Assembly (NCBI RefSeq): GCF_004570325.1
Contig: NZ_SPQO01000011.1
Coordinates: forward strand, 62,001 to 126,000
Origin: Mycobacterium sp. PS03-16
GTDB lineage: Bacteria; Actinomycetota; Actinomycetes; Mycobacteriales; Mycobacteriaceae
Direction of reading: 5' to 3'
DNA length: 64,000 nt
In this document: positions 42,706 through 52,248 of the stretch, piece after piece
Position numbering within the stretch: position 1 is the stretch's first letter
How the letters are laid out: each line of letters opens with the position of its first letter
Position numbers and translations under genes: made by a program
Notes under the pieces: generated by a model
Database searches by the model: none
What the model was told of the DNA's origin: nothing
What the model saw: only the letters and a program-made list of their open reading frames with translations

Positions 42706-43528
42706 TCTCCACGACCACGTCGAGGTCGGTCGACCCCTCGCCGGAGTAGATGCCCTTGAGCGGGCTGACGTCGGCGTAGTCGCGGCCGACGCCGACGCTG
42801 ACGTACTGCTCGCTGATGGTCCTGTCGTTGGTGGGGTCGTAGTTCCACCAGCCGCCGGTCCAGGCCTGCACCCATGCGTGGCTCTGGCCCTCGACGGTGT
42901 CCCCGATCCCCGCCTCAGGGTTCGGATGCAGGTAGCCCGACACGTAGCGGGACGGAATCCCCATGCAGCGCAACAGGATCAGGGACAGGTGTGCAAAATC
43001 CTGGCAGACGCCCTTGCCCTCGCGCAGCGCATCCACGCCCGAGGAGTGCACGCCCGTGGTACCCGGCACGTAGGCCAGTTCGCTGTGCACCCAGTTCGCC
43101 GCAGCGGTGACGGCCTCGTAGGGGTCGTGGTACTTGGCGATCCGCTCCCCGACCCGCGCGATGCGCTTGCTGTGCGGTGTGTAGACGGTCGGGGAGAGCA
43201 CCTCGTCGAACCGGTCGAGCACCGCCTCGGAGCGCATGTCCTCCCACCCGGGCTTCTCCTCGGGATGCTCGTCGACCTCGGTCTCCACCACCGACGACGC
43301 CGTCACCTCGAGTTCGGTGTGCGGGGCGTGCAGGTCGAACGCCGTCACCGCGGTGCCCCAGTAGTCGAGGTAGCGGTACTGGCGGGTCGCCGGCACGGTC
43401 TCCACCCGGTTGAGGATCACGTTCTGCCGGCTGTCCGACCGCGGGGTCAGGCGCGCCTCGTTGAACGATGCGGTGACCGGCGATCGGTATGCGTAGCCCG
43501 TGGCATGCACCACCCGCGTCCGCCACAT
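42689..43528 (-). CDS. Transglutaminase-like cysteine peptidase (Rv2409c-like)
   Basis: Protein of 279 residues. The N-terminal strand-rich domain ([26 protein letters not shown]) is the bacterial transglutaminase N domain. The catalytic triad follows: Cys in [11 protein letters not shown] near 175, His in SHAWVQAW near 215 and Asp in YDPTND near 230. It is the last gene of a three-gene unit (ATP-grasp, alpha-E, transglutaminase), widely conserved in actinobacteria and suspected to make or trim a small peptide. It begins directly after the alpha-E stop codon. Confidence 0.9.
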   Translation of the reverse strand: MWRTRVVHATGYAYRSPVTASFNEARLTPRSDSRQNVILNRVETVPATRQYRYLDYWGTAVTAFDLHAPHTELEVTASSVVETEVDEHPEEKPGWEDMRSEAVLDRFDEVLSPTVYTPHSKRIARVGERIAKYHDPYEAVTAAANWVHSELAYVPGTTGVHSSGVDALREGKGVCQDFAHLSLILLRCMGIPSRYVSGYLHPNPEAGIGDTVEGQSHAWVQAWTGGWWNYDPTNDRTISEQYVSVGVGRDYADVSPLKGIYSGEGSTDLDVVVEITRLA

Positions 43529-44503
43529 CTAGAGTTCCCCTTCCTCGATGACCAGCGCGTTGCGGCCGGCGTCGGTCCACGCCACCCACGGCGCCGCGTA
43601 GAAGAATTGCAGCGCCAGCGCACCGCCCACGTCGCTGCAGGTCTGCTGCAGCCCGGCCAGCCGGGTCTCCAGCGATTCGAGCAGGGCGCCGGGCTCCAGG
43701 AACTCCAGTTCGCTGCGCGCCCGGCCGAGCAGACGCTGCGCCTCGGCGGTGGTGCCGAGCCGGTTGTGCGGGCGGTTGAGCAGTTCGTCGAGGCTGTGCT
43801 CGGCCAGCCGCAGCGAGTAGTAGATCGACCGCGGGAAGAGCCGGTCGAGCAGCATGAACTCGACCACCCGCCCGGCGTCGAGCACGCCGCGGTAGGTGCG
43901 CAGGTAGGTGTCGTGCGCGCCGGCCGAGCGCAGCAACGTCACCCACGCCGGCGAGGACGCGCTGTCGCCGACGCGGGACAGCAGCAGCCGCACCGTCATG
44001 TCGACGCGCTCGATCGCGCGGCCGAGCACCATGAACCGGTATCCGTCGTCGCGGCTGAGCGTCGAGTCGGCCAGCCCGGCGAACATCGCGGCGCGGCCCT
44101 CGATGTAGGACAGGAACTCACCGGGCCCGAGCCGTTTGGCGGCGCGTTCGCGTTCGGCCAGCGCGTTGTAGGTGGTGTTCAGGCACTCCCAGATCTCGGT
44201 CGAGGTGACTTCCCTTGCGCCGCGGGCGTTCTCGCGCGCCGCGGAGACCGCGTCGACGATCGACGTGCCGCCGTGGCTGCCGCGGCTGAACGCCACCACG
44301 TCGGTCAGCGACCACACGTCCAGGGCGTGGTCGGGCGCCTCCATGCCCAGCACCCGCAGCAGCGTGCGCGACGCCCGGTCGGGGTCGACGCTGGAGTCCT
44401 CGAGCAGTTGGTGCACCGTCACGTCGAGGATGCGGGCGGTGTCGTCGGCCCGTTCGACGTAGCGTCCGATCCAGTACAGCGATTCGGCGTTGCGTGCCAG
44501 CAT
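43529..44503 (-). CDS. Alpha-E domain protein (Rv2410c-like)
   Basis: All-helical protein of 324 residues beginning MLARNAESLYWIGRYVERADDTARILDV, the hallmark of the alpha-E family, with SRGSHGGTSIVDAVSAARENARGAREVTSTEIWECLN and SRDDGYRFMVLGRAIERVDM. It is always found beside a circularly permuted ATP-grasp protein and a transglutaminase, as here. Its function is unknown; a scaffold role for the ATP-grasp enzyme is an inference. It begins 15 nt after the ATP-grasp gene. Confidence 0.9.
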   Translation of the reverse strand: MLARNAESLYWIGRYVERADDTARILDVTVHQLLEDSSVDPDRASRTLLRVLGMEAPDHALDVWSLTDVVAFSRGSHGGTSIVDAVSAARENARGAREVTSTEIWECLNTTYNALAERERAAKRLGPGEFLSYIEGRAAMFAGLADSTLSRDDGYRFMVLGRAIERVDMTVRLLLSRVGDSASSPAWVTLLRSAGAHDTYLRTYRGVLDAGRVVEFMLLDRLFPRSIYYSLRLAEHSLDELLNRPHNRLGTTAEAQRLLGRARSELEFLEPGALLESLETRLAGLQQTCSDVGGALALQFFYAAPWVAWTDAGRNALVIEEGEL

Positions 44504-44518
44504 GGTTCGTTCACCGCC

Positions 44519-46162
44519 CTACTGTTGTTGTTGCTGCTGTTGATCGGTGGTCTGGGCGTCGTTCGCCTTGGCCGCCTTGGTGGATTTGGCCTGTTTGGGC
44601 AGGGAGCGCACCACCTCGGCGGCGCCCAGTTCGCGGTCGGCGACCGAGCTGCGCGAGGCCAGCACCCAGGTGTCCTTGGACCCGCCGCCCTGACTGGAGT
44701 TCACCACCAGCGACCCCTCGGGCAGCGCGACGCGGGTCAGGCCGCCGGGCAGCACCCACACGTCGTCGCCGTCGTTGACCGCGAACGGGCGCAGGTCGAC
44801 GTGGCGGGGCGCGAGTTTGTCACCGATCTGCGTCGGCACCGTCGACAGCTGCATCACCGGCTGGGCGATCCAGCCGCGGGGATCGCTGCGGATCTTCTTG
44901 CAGATCGCGTTGAGTTCCTTGGCCGATGCGTCGGGCCCGAACACGATGCCGTAGCCGCCCGACCCCTCGACCGGTTTGATCACCAATTCCTCGATCCGGT
45001 CGAGCACCTCTTCGCGTTCCTCGTCGAGCCAGCAGCGGAACGTGTCGACGTTGGCCAGCAGCGGCTTCTCGCCGAGGTAGTACTCGATGATCGTCGGCAC
45101 GTAGGTGTAGACGAGTTTGTCGTCGCCGACGCCGTTGCCGACGGCGCTCGAGATCACCACGTTGCCGGCGCGCGCGGCGTTGAGCAGGCCGGCCACACCG
45201 AGCACCGAGTCGGGCCGGAACTGCATCGGATCCAGGTAGGTGTCGTCGATGCGCCGGTAGATCACGTCGACCTGCCGTTCACCCTCCGTGGTGCGCATGT
45301 AGACGGTGTTGTCGCGGCAGAACAGGTCGCGGCCCTCGACGAGCTCCACACCCATCTGCCGCGCCAGCAGCGAGTGCTCGAAGTAGGCCGAGTTGTAGAC
45401 GCCGGGGGTGAGCACGACGACGGTCGGGTCGGCCTCGTTGGACGCCGCCGCGTTGCGCAGCGCGCGCAGCAGGTGCGACGCGTAGTCGCCGACCGCGCGC
45501 ACGCGGTGGGTGGCGAACAGTTTCGGGAACACCCGCGCCATGGTGCGGCGGTTCTCCATCACGTAGGAGACGCCCGATGGTGAGCGCAGGTTGTCCTCCA
45601 GGACCCGGAAGTTGCCCTGGTCGTCGCGGATCAGATCGATGCCGGCGACGTGGATGCGCACCCCGTTGGGCGGGACGATGCCGACGGCCTGGCGGTGGAA
45701 GTGCTCACACGAGGTGACCAGCCGGCGCGGGATCACCCCGTCGCGCAGGATGTTCTGCTCGCCGTAGATGTCGTCGAGGTACATCTCCAGCGCCCGCACC
45801 CGCTGCGCGATGCCGCGTTCGAGCCGTGTCCACTCCCCCGCGGAGATCACCCGCGGCACGAGGTCCAGCGGCAGCGGCCGCTCCTGGCCGGACAGCGAGA
45901 ATGTGATGCCCTGGTTGATGAACGCCCGGTCGAGCGCCTCGGTGCGGGTGGCCAGTTCCTCGGCGTCGGACGGGGCGAGTTCGGCGAAAATACCCTTGTA
46001 CGGGCCGCGCACGTTGCCCTGCGGATCGAACATCTCGTCGAACGCCCGGTCGTAACCGCCGACGCTGTCGTAGCCCTCGAAGATGCCCTCGGACCGTTTC
46101 GGTTTTCCGGTGCCTGTCCGCGAGGATCGTGGGGGTTCGGTCGGCACGGTGCGCAGGCTCAC
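44519..46162 (-). CDS. Circularly permuted ATP-grasp enzyme (Rv2411c-like)
   Basis: Protein of 547 residues of the circularly permuted ATP-grasp family (former DUF404/407/403). Motifs include RVLEDNLRSPSGVSYVMENR near 190, VVLTPGVYNSAYFEH, VISSAVGNGVGDDKLVYTYVP and the nucleotide-binding ELVIKPVEGSGGYGI. It probably ligates amino acids or forms a peptide bond, but no product is known. The C terminus is a run of seven glutamines (DQQQQQQQ) encoded by CAA/CAG codons, outside the conserved domain and probably variable. The GTG start at 46162 is used. It is the first gene of the unit with alpha-E and transglutaminase. Confidence 0.88.
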   Translation of the reverse strand: MSLRTVPTEPPRSSRTGTGKPKRSEGIFEGYDSVGGYDRAFDEMFDPQGNVRGPYKGIFAELAPSDAEELATRTEALDRAFINQGITFSLSGQERPLPLDLVPRVISAGEWTRLERGIAQRVRALEMYLDDIYGEQNILRDGVIPRRLVTSCEHFHRQAVGIVPPNGVRIHVAGIDLIRDDQGNFRVLEDNLRSPSGVSYVMENRRTMARVFPKLFATHRVRAVGDYASHLLRALRNAAASNEADPTVVVLTPGVYNSAYFEHSLLARQMGVELVEGRDLFCRDNTVYMRTTEGERQVDVIYRRIDDTYLDPMQFRPDSVLGVAGLLNAARAGNVVISSAVGNGVGDDKLVYTYVPTIIEYYLGEKPLLANVDTFRCWLDEEREEVLDRIEELVIKPVEGSGGYGIVFGPDASAKELNAICKKIRSDPRGWIAQPVMQLSTVPTQIGDKLAPRHVDLRPFAVNDGDDVWVLPGGLTRVALPEGSLVVNSSQGGGSKDTWVLASRSSVADRELGAAEVVRSLPKQAKSTKAAKANDAQTTDQQQQQQQ

Positions 46163-46238
46163 GTCACATACTTTGCCGCACGGGTGCCGTTTAAGCAGGT
46201 CGATGGGGCGCGCTTTGGGAGATCCGGGGCGGCGCTGG

Positions 46239-46244
46239 TAACCT
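46239..46244 (+). promoter_or_regulatory. Possible -10 box of rpsT
   Basis: TAACCT lies about 79 nt before the rpsT start and is the best TANNNT match in the 160-nt gap from the divergent ATP-grasp gene. It would leave a 5' leader of about 70 nt holding the GC-rich inverted segment GCCCGCCCCATTGGGCGC, possibly used for autoregulation as in other S20 operons. Confidence 0.4.
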
Positions 46245-46322
46245 GAACAGTCGCTGCCCGCCCCATTGGGCGCGGCCGAAGACTTCCGTTCATCATCCGA
46301 GATCTACGAAGGACAGCTTTAC

Positions 46323-46583
46323 GTGGCCAACATCAAGTCGCAGGAAAAGCGCATCCGCACCAACGAGCGTCGTCGGCTGCGCAACCAGTCGGTGAAGTCC
46401 TCGCTGCGCACCGCGGTGCGCGGGTTCCGCGAGGCCGTGGACGCCGGCGACAAGGACAAGGCTTCCGAGCTGCTCGTCTCGACCAGCCGCAAGCTCGACA
46501 AGGCCGCCAGCAAGGGCGTCATCCACAAGAACCAGGCCGCCAACAAGAAGTCGGCCCTGGCCTTGGCGCTCAACAAGCTCTGA
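46323..46583 (+). CDS. rpsT: 30S ribosomal protein S20
   Basis: Basic protein of 86 residues starting [33 protein letters not shown] and ending [18 protein letters not shown], the classic three-helix S20 pattern binding 16S rRNA. The GTG at 46323 follows GAAGGA with good spacing. It is transcribed alone, opposite to holA, which it faces end to end. Confidence 0.97.
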   Translation: MANIKSQEKRIRTNERRRLRNQSVKSSLRTAVRGFREAVDAGDKDKASELLVSTSRKLDKAASKGVIHKNQAANKKSALALALNKL

Positions 46584-46597
46584 GCGTCCCCCTCGGG

Positions 46598-47560
46598 TCA
46601 GTCGGCGACCAGTTCGGCGACCCGGCGCACCGCTGATTCAAGGGCGTAGTCGGCATCTGCCGCTGCGCCCTTGACGTCTGCGTTGAGCGCCGCGACCACC
46701 CGCACGGCTTCGGCCACCGACGCCCGCGACCAGCGGCGCGCCTGCTTCTGCGCCTTCTGCACCCGCCACGGCGGCATCCCGAGGTCACCGGCCAACCGGT
46801 AGGGATCGCCCGAGAGCGGACCGACCCGCGCGATGGTGTGGACCGCCTCGGCCAGCGCATCGGCCAGCACCACCTGCGGCTCCCCGCGCAGCATCGCCCA
46901 GCGCAGCGCTTCGGCGGCGCCGGCGACATCCCCGGCGACGGCCTTGTCGGCGATGTCGAATCCCTTCACCTCCGCCTTGCCCGAGTGGTACCGGCGCACC
47001 GCCTCCGCATCGACCTGGCCACCGGTGTCGGCCACCAGCTGCGAGCACACCGAGGCCAGCTCGCGCAGGTCCGAACCGACCGCGTCGAGGACCGCGGTGA
47101 CGGTGTCGTCGGACACCTTCGCCTTGTGCGCACGGAACTCGCGCCGCACGAAGTCGGCACGCTCCCCGGCCTTGGTGATCCGCGCGCAGGGGTGCACCTC
47201 TGCGCCCAGCCTCTTGAGCTGATCGGCCAGCGCCTTGGCGCGCCCGCCCCCGGAGTGCACCACCACGAGCATCGTGCCGGGCGGTAGGTCGGCCGCGGCG
47301 TCGGCGATCAGCGCGACCGCGTCCTTGCCGGCCTCGGCGGCGGCCTCGAGCACCACCACCCGCTCGTCGGCGAACAGCGACGGGCTGAGCAGCTCGGCCA
47401 GTTCACTGGTGCTGACCTCACCGGCGCGCAATCGGTCGACCGGGACGTCGACGGTGCCGGCCCGCTTGCGGGCCGCCTTGAGCACCGCGCCGACCGCACG
47501 CTCGACGAGCAGTTCCTCGTCCCCCAGCACCAGATGAAGGCCGCCGACCTGATCAGTCAC
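46598..47560 (-). CDS. holA: DNA polymerase III delta subunit
   Basis: Protein of 320 residues. The N-terminal domain ([52 protein letters not shown]) is the delta-subunit fold that opens the beta clamp, followed by [18 protein letters not shown] and the C-terminal helical collar domain. It is the wrench of the clamp loader. It lies just downstream of comEC on the same strand, the usual comEA-comEC-holA order, and convergent with rpsT. Confidence 0.93.
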   Translation of the reverse strand: MTDQVGGLHLVLGDEELLVERAVGAVLKAARKRAGTVDVPVDRLRAGEVSTSELAELLSPSLFADERVVVLEAAAEAGKDAVALIADAAADLPPGTMLVVVHSGGGRAKALADQLKRLGAEVHPCARITKAGERADFVRREFRAHKAKVSDDTVTAVLDAVGSDLRELASVCSQLVADTGGQVDAEAVRRYHSGKAEVKGFDIADKAVAGDVAGAAEALRWAMLRGEPQVVLADALAEAVHTIARVGPLSGDPYRLAGDLGMPPWRVQKAQKQARRWSRASVAEAVRVVAALNADVKGAAADADYALESAVRRVAELVAD

Positions 47561-47572
47561 CCGACGATGGTG

Positions 47573-49117
47573 TCATGTCGGCCCGACACCGCTGGCCGCG
47601 GCGTGGCCGGACAACCACCACGCCAGCAGGCACACCCCGGCAGCGGCCACCAGCCGGCGCGTCACCCGGAACCGCCACGCCACCACGGCCGCGATCCCGC
47701 CCGCGGTGACCACCGCGACACCCGCCCCGCCCGACGGCACGGCCACACTCGCACCGGGCAGTGCTGCCGCCGTGTCGGCCACCTGCAGCAGCCACCACAG
47801 TGGCGGTCCGGTGAACCGGATCAGCAACCCCGCCCCGGCCGGCCACAGCGGGCACAGCGCGGCCGCGGCCGTACCGATCACCGTGATCGGCGGGATGACC
47901 GGCGCCACCGCCACATTGGCCAGCACCGACACCACGCTGAGGCGCCCCGAGATGCCCGCCACCAGCGGGGCCGTCACCAGCTGCGCGGCGAGCGCGACGC
48001 TGACCGCGTCGGCGGCCGGTTTCGGCCAGCCCCGCCCGACCAGCCGCCGCGACCACACCGGCGCGATGACCACCAGCCCCGCCGTGGCCACCACCGACAG
48101 GGCGAAGCCGGCGTCAACGGCCAGTTCCGGGGCGGCGATCAACAGCAGCAGCACGCTGGCCGCCAACGCCGGGACGGCCTGCCTGCGGCGGTGCGCCACC
48201 ATGGCCACCAGCGTGATCGCACCCATCACCGCCGCCCGCAGCACGCTTGCCGACGGCTGCACCACCACGACGAACGCGATCAGTGCCAGCCCCGCGAGCA
48301 GCACCGCGGCCCGCGGGCCGATCAACGCCGCACTCAGCAGCACCGCACCGCAGACGATCGTGACGTTCGCGCCGGACACCGCGGTGAGATGGGTCAGGCC
48401 CGCATCCCTGAACTCGTCGCTGACCGTGCCCGGCACCGTCGAGGTGTCCCCGAGCACCAGCGCGGGCAGCATGGCGGCCGGCTCGGCAGGCAGCGCCACG
48501 CGCGCCGCGTCGGCGAAACCGGTGCGCACGCCGTGCGCGATCCGCTGCACCGGTGCCGCGGCGCCCAGGACCGGGCGGTCGGCGGCCGACAGCACGGCCA
48601 CGGTGAGGTCGCGCCGGTCCGGCCTGCCGATCTCGGCACGGAAGGCCGCCGGGCGGCCCGCGCTCACCTCGGCGTAACCACTCATCGAGGCGAACACCAC
48701 GACCCGGCCGCGCATCGGCCGCCCGTCGACGGTGCGCAGCGTCGCACGGAACATCAGCCGTCCCCCACCCAGCGCACGCGGGCTGTCGCTGGGGGTGACG
48801 GCCACCGCGGCCGAGGTGCCGTAGTGGGCGGTGACCGGGTGGTGCTGCACCTGGTGGGTGCGGACGCCGACCGCGACCGTGAACGCCGCACCGACGACCG
48901 CGACCGCGATCAGCCCGGCGGCCGCGCGAGGCCACACCGCCCGCCACGGGGGTCGGCCGGCCGCCCACCACGCGGCCACCCCGGTGAGCAGCACGCCGGC
49001 GCACCCCGCGGCCACCGCCGCCGCGGTCTGCCAGTGAATCCCGGCCGCGGTGACCGCCCAGCCGGTCACCGCGGCGGGCACCAGGCGCAGGTCCGCAGGT
49101 GACGCGTCGTCGGTCAC
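47573..49117 (-). CDS. comEC: ComEC-type competence membrane protein without the MBL domain
   Basis: Polytopic membrane protein of 514 residues. The ComEC core is visible as LTHLTAVSGANVTIVCGAVLL, PSASVLRAAVMGAITLVA, LAVDAGFALSVVATAGLVV and the C-terminal helices. The N terminus has two helices and the OB-like DUF4131 region (RALGGGRLMFRATLRTVDGRP). The C-terminal metallo-beta-lactamase nuclease domain of longer ComEC proteins is absent; the M. tuberculosis homologue has the same short form. In competent bacteria ComEC passes single-stranded DNA across the membrane. The GTG at 49117 overlaps the comEA stop (GTGA). Confidence 0.9.
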   Translation of the reverse strand: MTDDASPADLRLVPAAVTGWAVTAAGIHWQTAAAVAAGCAGVLLTGVAAWWAAGRPPWRAVWPRAAAGLIAVAVVGAAFTVAVGVRTHQVQHHPVTAHYGTSAAVAVTPSDSPRALGGGRLMFRATLRTVDGRPMRGRVVVFASMSGYAEVSAGRPAAFRAEIGRPDRRDLTVAVLSAADRPVLGAAAPVQRIAHGVRTGFADAARVALPAEPAAMLPALVLGDTSTVPGTVSDEFRDAGLTHLTAVSGANVTIVCGAVLLSAALIGPRAAVLLAGLALIAFVVVVQPSASVLRAAVMGAITLVAMVAHRRRQAVPALAASVLLLLIAAPELAVDAGFALSVVATAGLVVIAPVWSRRLVGRGWPKPAADAVSVALAAQLVTAPLVAGISGRLSVVSVLANVAVAPVIPPITVIGTAAAALCPLWPAGAGLLIRFTGPPLWWLLQVADTAAALPGASVAVPSGGAGVAVVTAGGIAAVVAWRFRVTRRLVAAAGVCLLAWWLSGHAAASGVGPT

Positions 49118-49926
49118 ACATGGACCAGGTCGCGGAGTTTGGCCAGCCGCGCCGGGCCGATGCCGTCGACGTCGCCCAGTTGCTCGACACTGCTGAAGGC
49201 GCCGTTGGCGTCGCGCCACGCGACGATCGCGGCCGCGGTGACCGGTCCCACCCCGGGCAGCGTGTCGAGTTGCTCGAGAGTCGCGGTGTTGAGGTTGACC
49301 GGCCCGCCCGGCGCAGCCGACGGCGCGGGGCCGGCCTGCGCCGGGGCGTCGTCACCGGATCCGCCGCCGGCGGTGGAGCTGCCCATCGTGGGCGGCTGCC
49401 CGGGGGCGGGCGCGATGCCGACGATGATCTGCTCGCCGTCGGTGAGCCGGCGCGCCATGTTGAGGCCGAGCAGGTCGGCGCCCTCGAGCGCGCCGCCCGC
49501 GGCGTCGATGGCGTCGGCGATGCGCGCCCCCGCCGACAACGTCACCAGGCCGGGCCGGTGCACGAGCCCGACGACGCTGACCACCACGGCCTGCTCCCCG
49601 CCCGGTGCGGTGGAAGCGGTCGGCGCTGCCGACGACACCATCTCGACCTCGGGCAGGTTGGCCGACGCCACCGGCGGGGGCTGATCCCGCCAGACGGTGA
49701 ACACCGTCACCAGCACCGCGATGACGCCCACCAGGCCCAGCCCGAAAACCCCCGCTCGGCCCGGATCGGCACGCACGGTGGCCAGCCAGCCCGGACCCGT
49801 CGCCGGCACCTCATCGGGCAGCCAGCGGGACAGCGCCGTGTCGGGCCGGGCGTCGTCGTGGTCGGGTTCTTCCTCCTGGGCGCCGAGCCGGCGTTGCAGC
49901 CGCTCGGCCGGCTCTTCGGTCCGCAT
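49114..49926 (-). CDS. comEA: ComEA-type DNA-binding protein
   Basis: Protein of 270 residues with a 60-residue cytoplasmic N terminus and one transmembrane helix (AGVFGLGLVGVIAVLVTVFTVW). It then has an SLBB-like domain (VVVSVVGLVHRPGLVTLSAGARIADAIDAAGG), a Gly/Ala/Pro linker, and a C-terminal helix-hairpin-helix pair (VNLNTATLEQLDTLPGVGPVTAAAIVAWR and LGDVDGIGPARLAKL) that binds DNA. It would be the surface DNA receptor that feeds ComEC, encoded directly downstream. The ATG at 49926 is used. Confidence 0.92.
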   Translation of the reverse strand: MRTEEPAERLQRRLGAQEEEPDHDDARPDTALSRWLPDEVPATGPGWLATVRADPGRAGVFGLGLVGVIAVLVTVFTVWRDQPPPVASANLPEVEMVSSAAPTASTAPGGEQAVVVSVVGLVHRPGLVTLSAGARIADAIDAAGGALEGADLLGLNMARRLTDGEQIIVGIAPAPGQPPTMGSSTAGGGSGDDAPAQAGPAPSAAPGGPVNLNTATLEQLDTLPGVGPVTAAAIVAWRDANGAFSSVEQLGDVDGIGPARLAKLRDLVHV

Positions 49927-50020
49927 GGGCCTGACGGTAGGCAGCGCCACCGTCGCGATCCGGCCCGACCGGGCAGCTCCGAGCCGCCCTGTGGATGAAG
50001 GCGCGGCTGTGGAGAACCGC

Positions 50021-50425
50021 TCAGCCGCCCCAGCCGTCGGCGCGCCAGCACGTCCAGTCGATCTCGACGCGCGCGCCGACCGCCAGCCCGGTGACGCCCA
50101 CACACGTCCGCGAGGGCAGCCGGTCGGGAAACCATGCCGCGTAGGCGGTGTTGAACTCGGCGTACTCCGACCAGTCGGTCAGGAACGCCCGCACCGCGAC
50201 GACGTCGGCGAGGCCGCCGCCGCACAGCGTGGTCACCGTCAGCAGGTTGCGCAGTACCCGGTCGGTCTGGACGGCGATGTCCGGGCTCACCACGTCACCG
50301 GTGGGATCGGTCGGCATCTGGCCGGTCACGTACAGGGTCTGACCCGCGGCGGTCGCGTGCGCGAACGGCGCCACCGCGGGCGGCACACCGTCGGCGGGGG
50401 TGAACGTGAACGACCGGATCGCCAT
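50021..50425 (-). CDS. RidA/YjgF family protein
   Basis: Protein of 134 residues of the RidA/Rid fold: FAHATAAGQTLYVTGQMPTDPTG, VQTDRVLRNLLTVTTLCGGGLADVVAVRAFLTD and a C-terminal segment VGVTGLAVGARVEIDWTCW. The Arg of canonical RidA (near the C-terminal CVR motif) is not clearly present (SRTCVGV), so imine deaminase activity is uncertain. The internal ATG at 50425 begins MAIRSFTF and is preferred to the upstream frame. It is divergent from the next dehydrogenase-like gene. Confidence 0.82.
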   Translation of the reverse strand: MAIRSFTFTPADGVPPAVAPFAHATAAGQTLYVTGQMPTDPTGDVVSPDIAVQTDRVLRNLLTVTTLCGGGLADVVAVRAFLTDWSEYAEFNTAYAAWFPDRLPSRTCVGVTGLAVGARVEIDWTCWRADGWGG

Positions 50426-50506
50426 CGGCCGATCGTAATTCGCGCCGCGGGTGCACACCGTGCGAATAGTGTCTACCAGCGAGCCCGCGAGCCCGAGGAG
50501 TCATCG

Positions 50507-51559
50507 ATGACCACACCGCCCCGTCGGATCCGCGTGATCCAGTGGACCACCGGCAACATCGGCCGCCGGTCGCTGCACGCGATCATCGGACGCGACGACA
50601 TGGAGTTGGTGGGGGTCTACGCCCACGGCGCGGACAAGGTGGGACGCGACGCCGCCGAACTGGCCGGATGGCCGGAACCCACCGGTGTCACGGCCACCAA
50701 CGACGTCGATGCCCTGATCGCGCTGCGGCCCGACGCCTGCTGCTACAACCCGCTGTGGCCGAGCGTCGACGAGCTGACCAAGCTGCTCGAGGCCGGCATC
50801 AACGTCTGCTCGAGCGCGGCGTGGATCACCGGCGGCAAACAGTCACCGGAGGACCTGGACCGCATCCGGAAAGCCTGCGAGACCGGCAATTCCACGATCT
50901 TCGGCAGCGGCGCCCACCCCGGCATGACGAACATGGTGGGCATGGTCCTCTCCGGGGCGTGTGAGCGGGTCGACGAGATCCGCATCACCGAGTCCGTGGA
51001 CTGCTCGACCTACGAGTCGGCGGGGACACAGTCGGCGATGGGGTTCGGGCAGGACCCGGACACGCCGGGACTGGCCGAGAGTGTGCGGCGCGAGAGCGAG
51101 GTGTTCGCCGAATCGGCGGCGATGATGGCCGACGCGATCGGCGCGACACTCGACCGCATGACCTTCGACGTCGAGTTCACCACGGCCACCGGCTCGACGG
51201 ACCTGGGCTTCATGCAGATCCCGGCCGGCACGGTCGGCGGGGTGTACGGCTACCACCGGGGCTGGGTCGGTGAGCGCAACGTCGTCACCGTCGGATTCAA
51301 CTGGACCATGGGCCATCACGTGACACCGCCCAAACCGCTCGAGCACGGCCACGTCGTCCAGGTGTTCGGCACCCCCAACATGCGCACGGTGCTGCACTGC
51401 CTGCCGCCCAAGGACTGGACCGAGCCGGGATTCATGGGCCTGGGCATGATCTACACCGCGATGCCGGTCACCAACGCCGTGCCCGCGGTGGTCGCGGCGC
51501 CGCCGGGCATCGTGACGCTCAAAGACCTGCCGCCGGTCACCGGCCGCTTCGTCGGATAG
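50507..51559 (+). CDS. Dihydrodipicolinate reductase-like NAD(P)-binding protein
   Basis: Protein of 350 residues with an N-terminal Rossmann fold (RRIRVIQWTTGNIGRRSLHAII). It shows MELVGVYAHGADKVGRDAAELAG and CYNPLWPSVDELTKLLEAGINVCSSAAW, the layout of the 2,4-diaminopentanoate/dihydrodipicolinate-reductase-like family that is abundant in mycobacteria. It is not DapB itself. The true substrate is unknown; many relatives lie in steroid or amino acid gene clusters. The ATG at 50507 follows CGAGGAG. A strong palindrome just after the stop likely terminates the transcript. Confidence 0.85.
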   Translation: MTTPPRRIRVIQWTTGNIGRRSLHAIIGRDDMELVGVYAHGADKVGRDAAELAGWPEPTGVTATNDVDALIALRPDACCYNPLWPSVDELTKLLEAGINVCSSAAWITGGKQSPEDLDRIRKACETGNSTIFGSGAHPGMTNMVGMVLSGACERVDEIRITESVDCSTYESAGTQSAMGFGQDPDTPGLAESVRRESEVFAESAAMMADAIGATLDRMTFDVEFTTATGSTDLGFMQIPAGTVGGVYGYHRGWVGERNVVTVGFNWTMGHHVTPPKPLEHGHVVQVFGTPNMRTVLHCLPPKDWTEPGFMGLGMIYTAMPVTNAVPAVVAAPPGIVTLKDLPPVTGRFVG

Positions 51560-51572
51560 CGCGTGCGCCGGC

Positions 51573-51621
51573 ACTACGGTTGTTGACGCACTTCGCGGGA
51601 GACCCCGTCAACAACCGTAGT
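51573..51621. repeat. Palindromic repeat copy 2
   Basis: ACTACGGTTGTTGACG and its exact reverse complement CGTCAACAACCGTAGT form a 16-bp stem with a 17-nt loop, between the stop codons of two convergent genes. It shares both arms with the copy at 53071-53119. It is probably a bidirectional terminator and also a dispersed repeat element. Confidence 0.88.
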
Positions 51622-51630
51622 CTCGGCGAC

Positions 51631-52248
51631 TCAGAGCCGGCCCGCGAACGTCGCCGCGCCCGGCCCGTCGAGTTCGCCCAGCGCCGCCCGCCTGCCGGTC
51701 ATCGTCATCAGTAGCGCCTCACCGGGACCGGTCACCTCGGGACCGCGGCCGTGCGCCCAGTCGACGTCGGTCGCCCGCAGGCGCAGGCCCCGGATGCGGC
51801 GCCCGGCCCCCAGCCGCGGATTGCCGGGAACCAGTCGCAACACGCGAATCAGCCTGTCGCCGGGGATCATTCGGGGCATACCGAGCGCCCGCCGGATGTC
51901 CTGATGGTGGATCGTGCCGTCGACGAAGCCGATCATGCCGCCGAAACCGGCGGTCAGCCCCGAGGGCGCCAGATGCCGGGAGAAGTAGTCGAACAGTTCC
52001 CCGGTGGACATCTTCGCGAACTCGTCGACACCGACCTGGTTGGCATTGACGACACGGCCCCTGGCGAATCGCGCCAGCAGACCGGGCACGCCGAGGTCGT
52101 CGTAGCTGACGATATGCGCGGCAACATCTTTGACCGTCCACCCGGTGCACAGGCTCGGGGTGTGCCACTGCTGCGGACTGAGCTCTGCCAGCAGCGCGGC
52201 CAGTTCGGTGCGCTCGGCGCGGGCCAGGTCCCTCAACGAGGCGGTCAC
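51631..52248 (-). CDS. DinB/mycothiol-dependent maleylpyruvate isomerase-like protein
   Basis: Protein of 205 residues of the four-helix DinB_2/MDMPI-N superfamily: LRDLARAERTELAALLAELSPQQWHTPSLCTGWTVKDVAAHIVSYDD, followed by VDGTIHHQDIRRALG, where the His residues (AAHI, IHHQD) form the metal site typical of mycothiol-dependent enzymes. The reaction is unknown. It is the last gene of an ArsR-SRPBCC-DinB operon; its start overlaps the SRPBCC stop by 4 nt. A shared operon with a START-like protein suggests a small hydrophobic or thiol-conjugated ligand, as inference only. Confidence 0.83.
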   Translation of the reverse strand: MTASLRDLARAERTELAALLAELSPQQWHTPSLCTGWTVKDVAAHIVSYDDLGVPGLLARFARGRVVNANQVGVDEFAKMSTGELFDYFSRHLAPSGLTAGFGGMIGFVDGTIHHQDIRRALGMPRMIPGDRLIRVLRLVPGNPRLGAGRRIRGLRLRATDVDWAHGRGPEVTGPGEALLMTMTGRRAALGELDGPGAATFAGRL

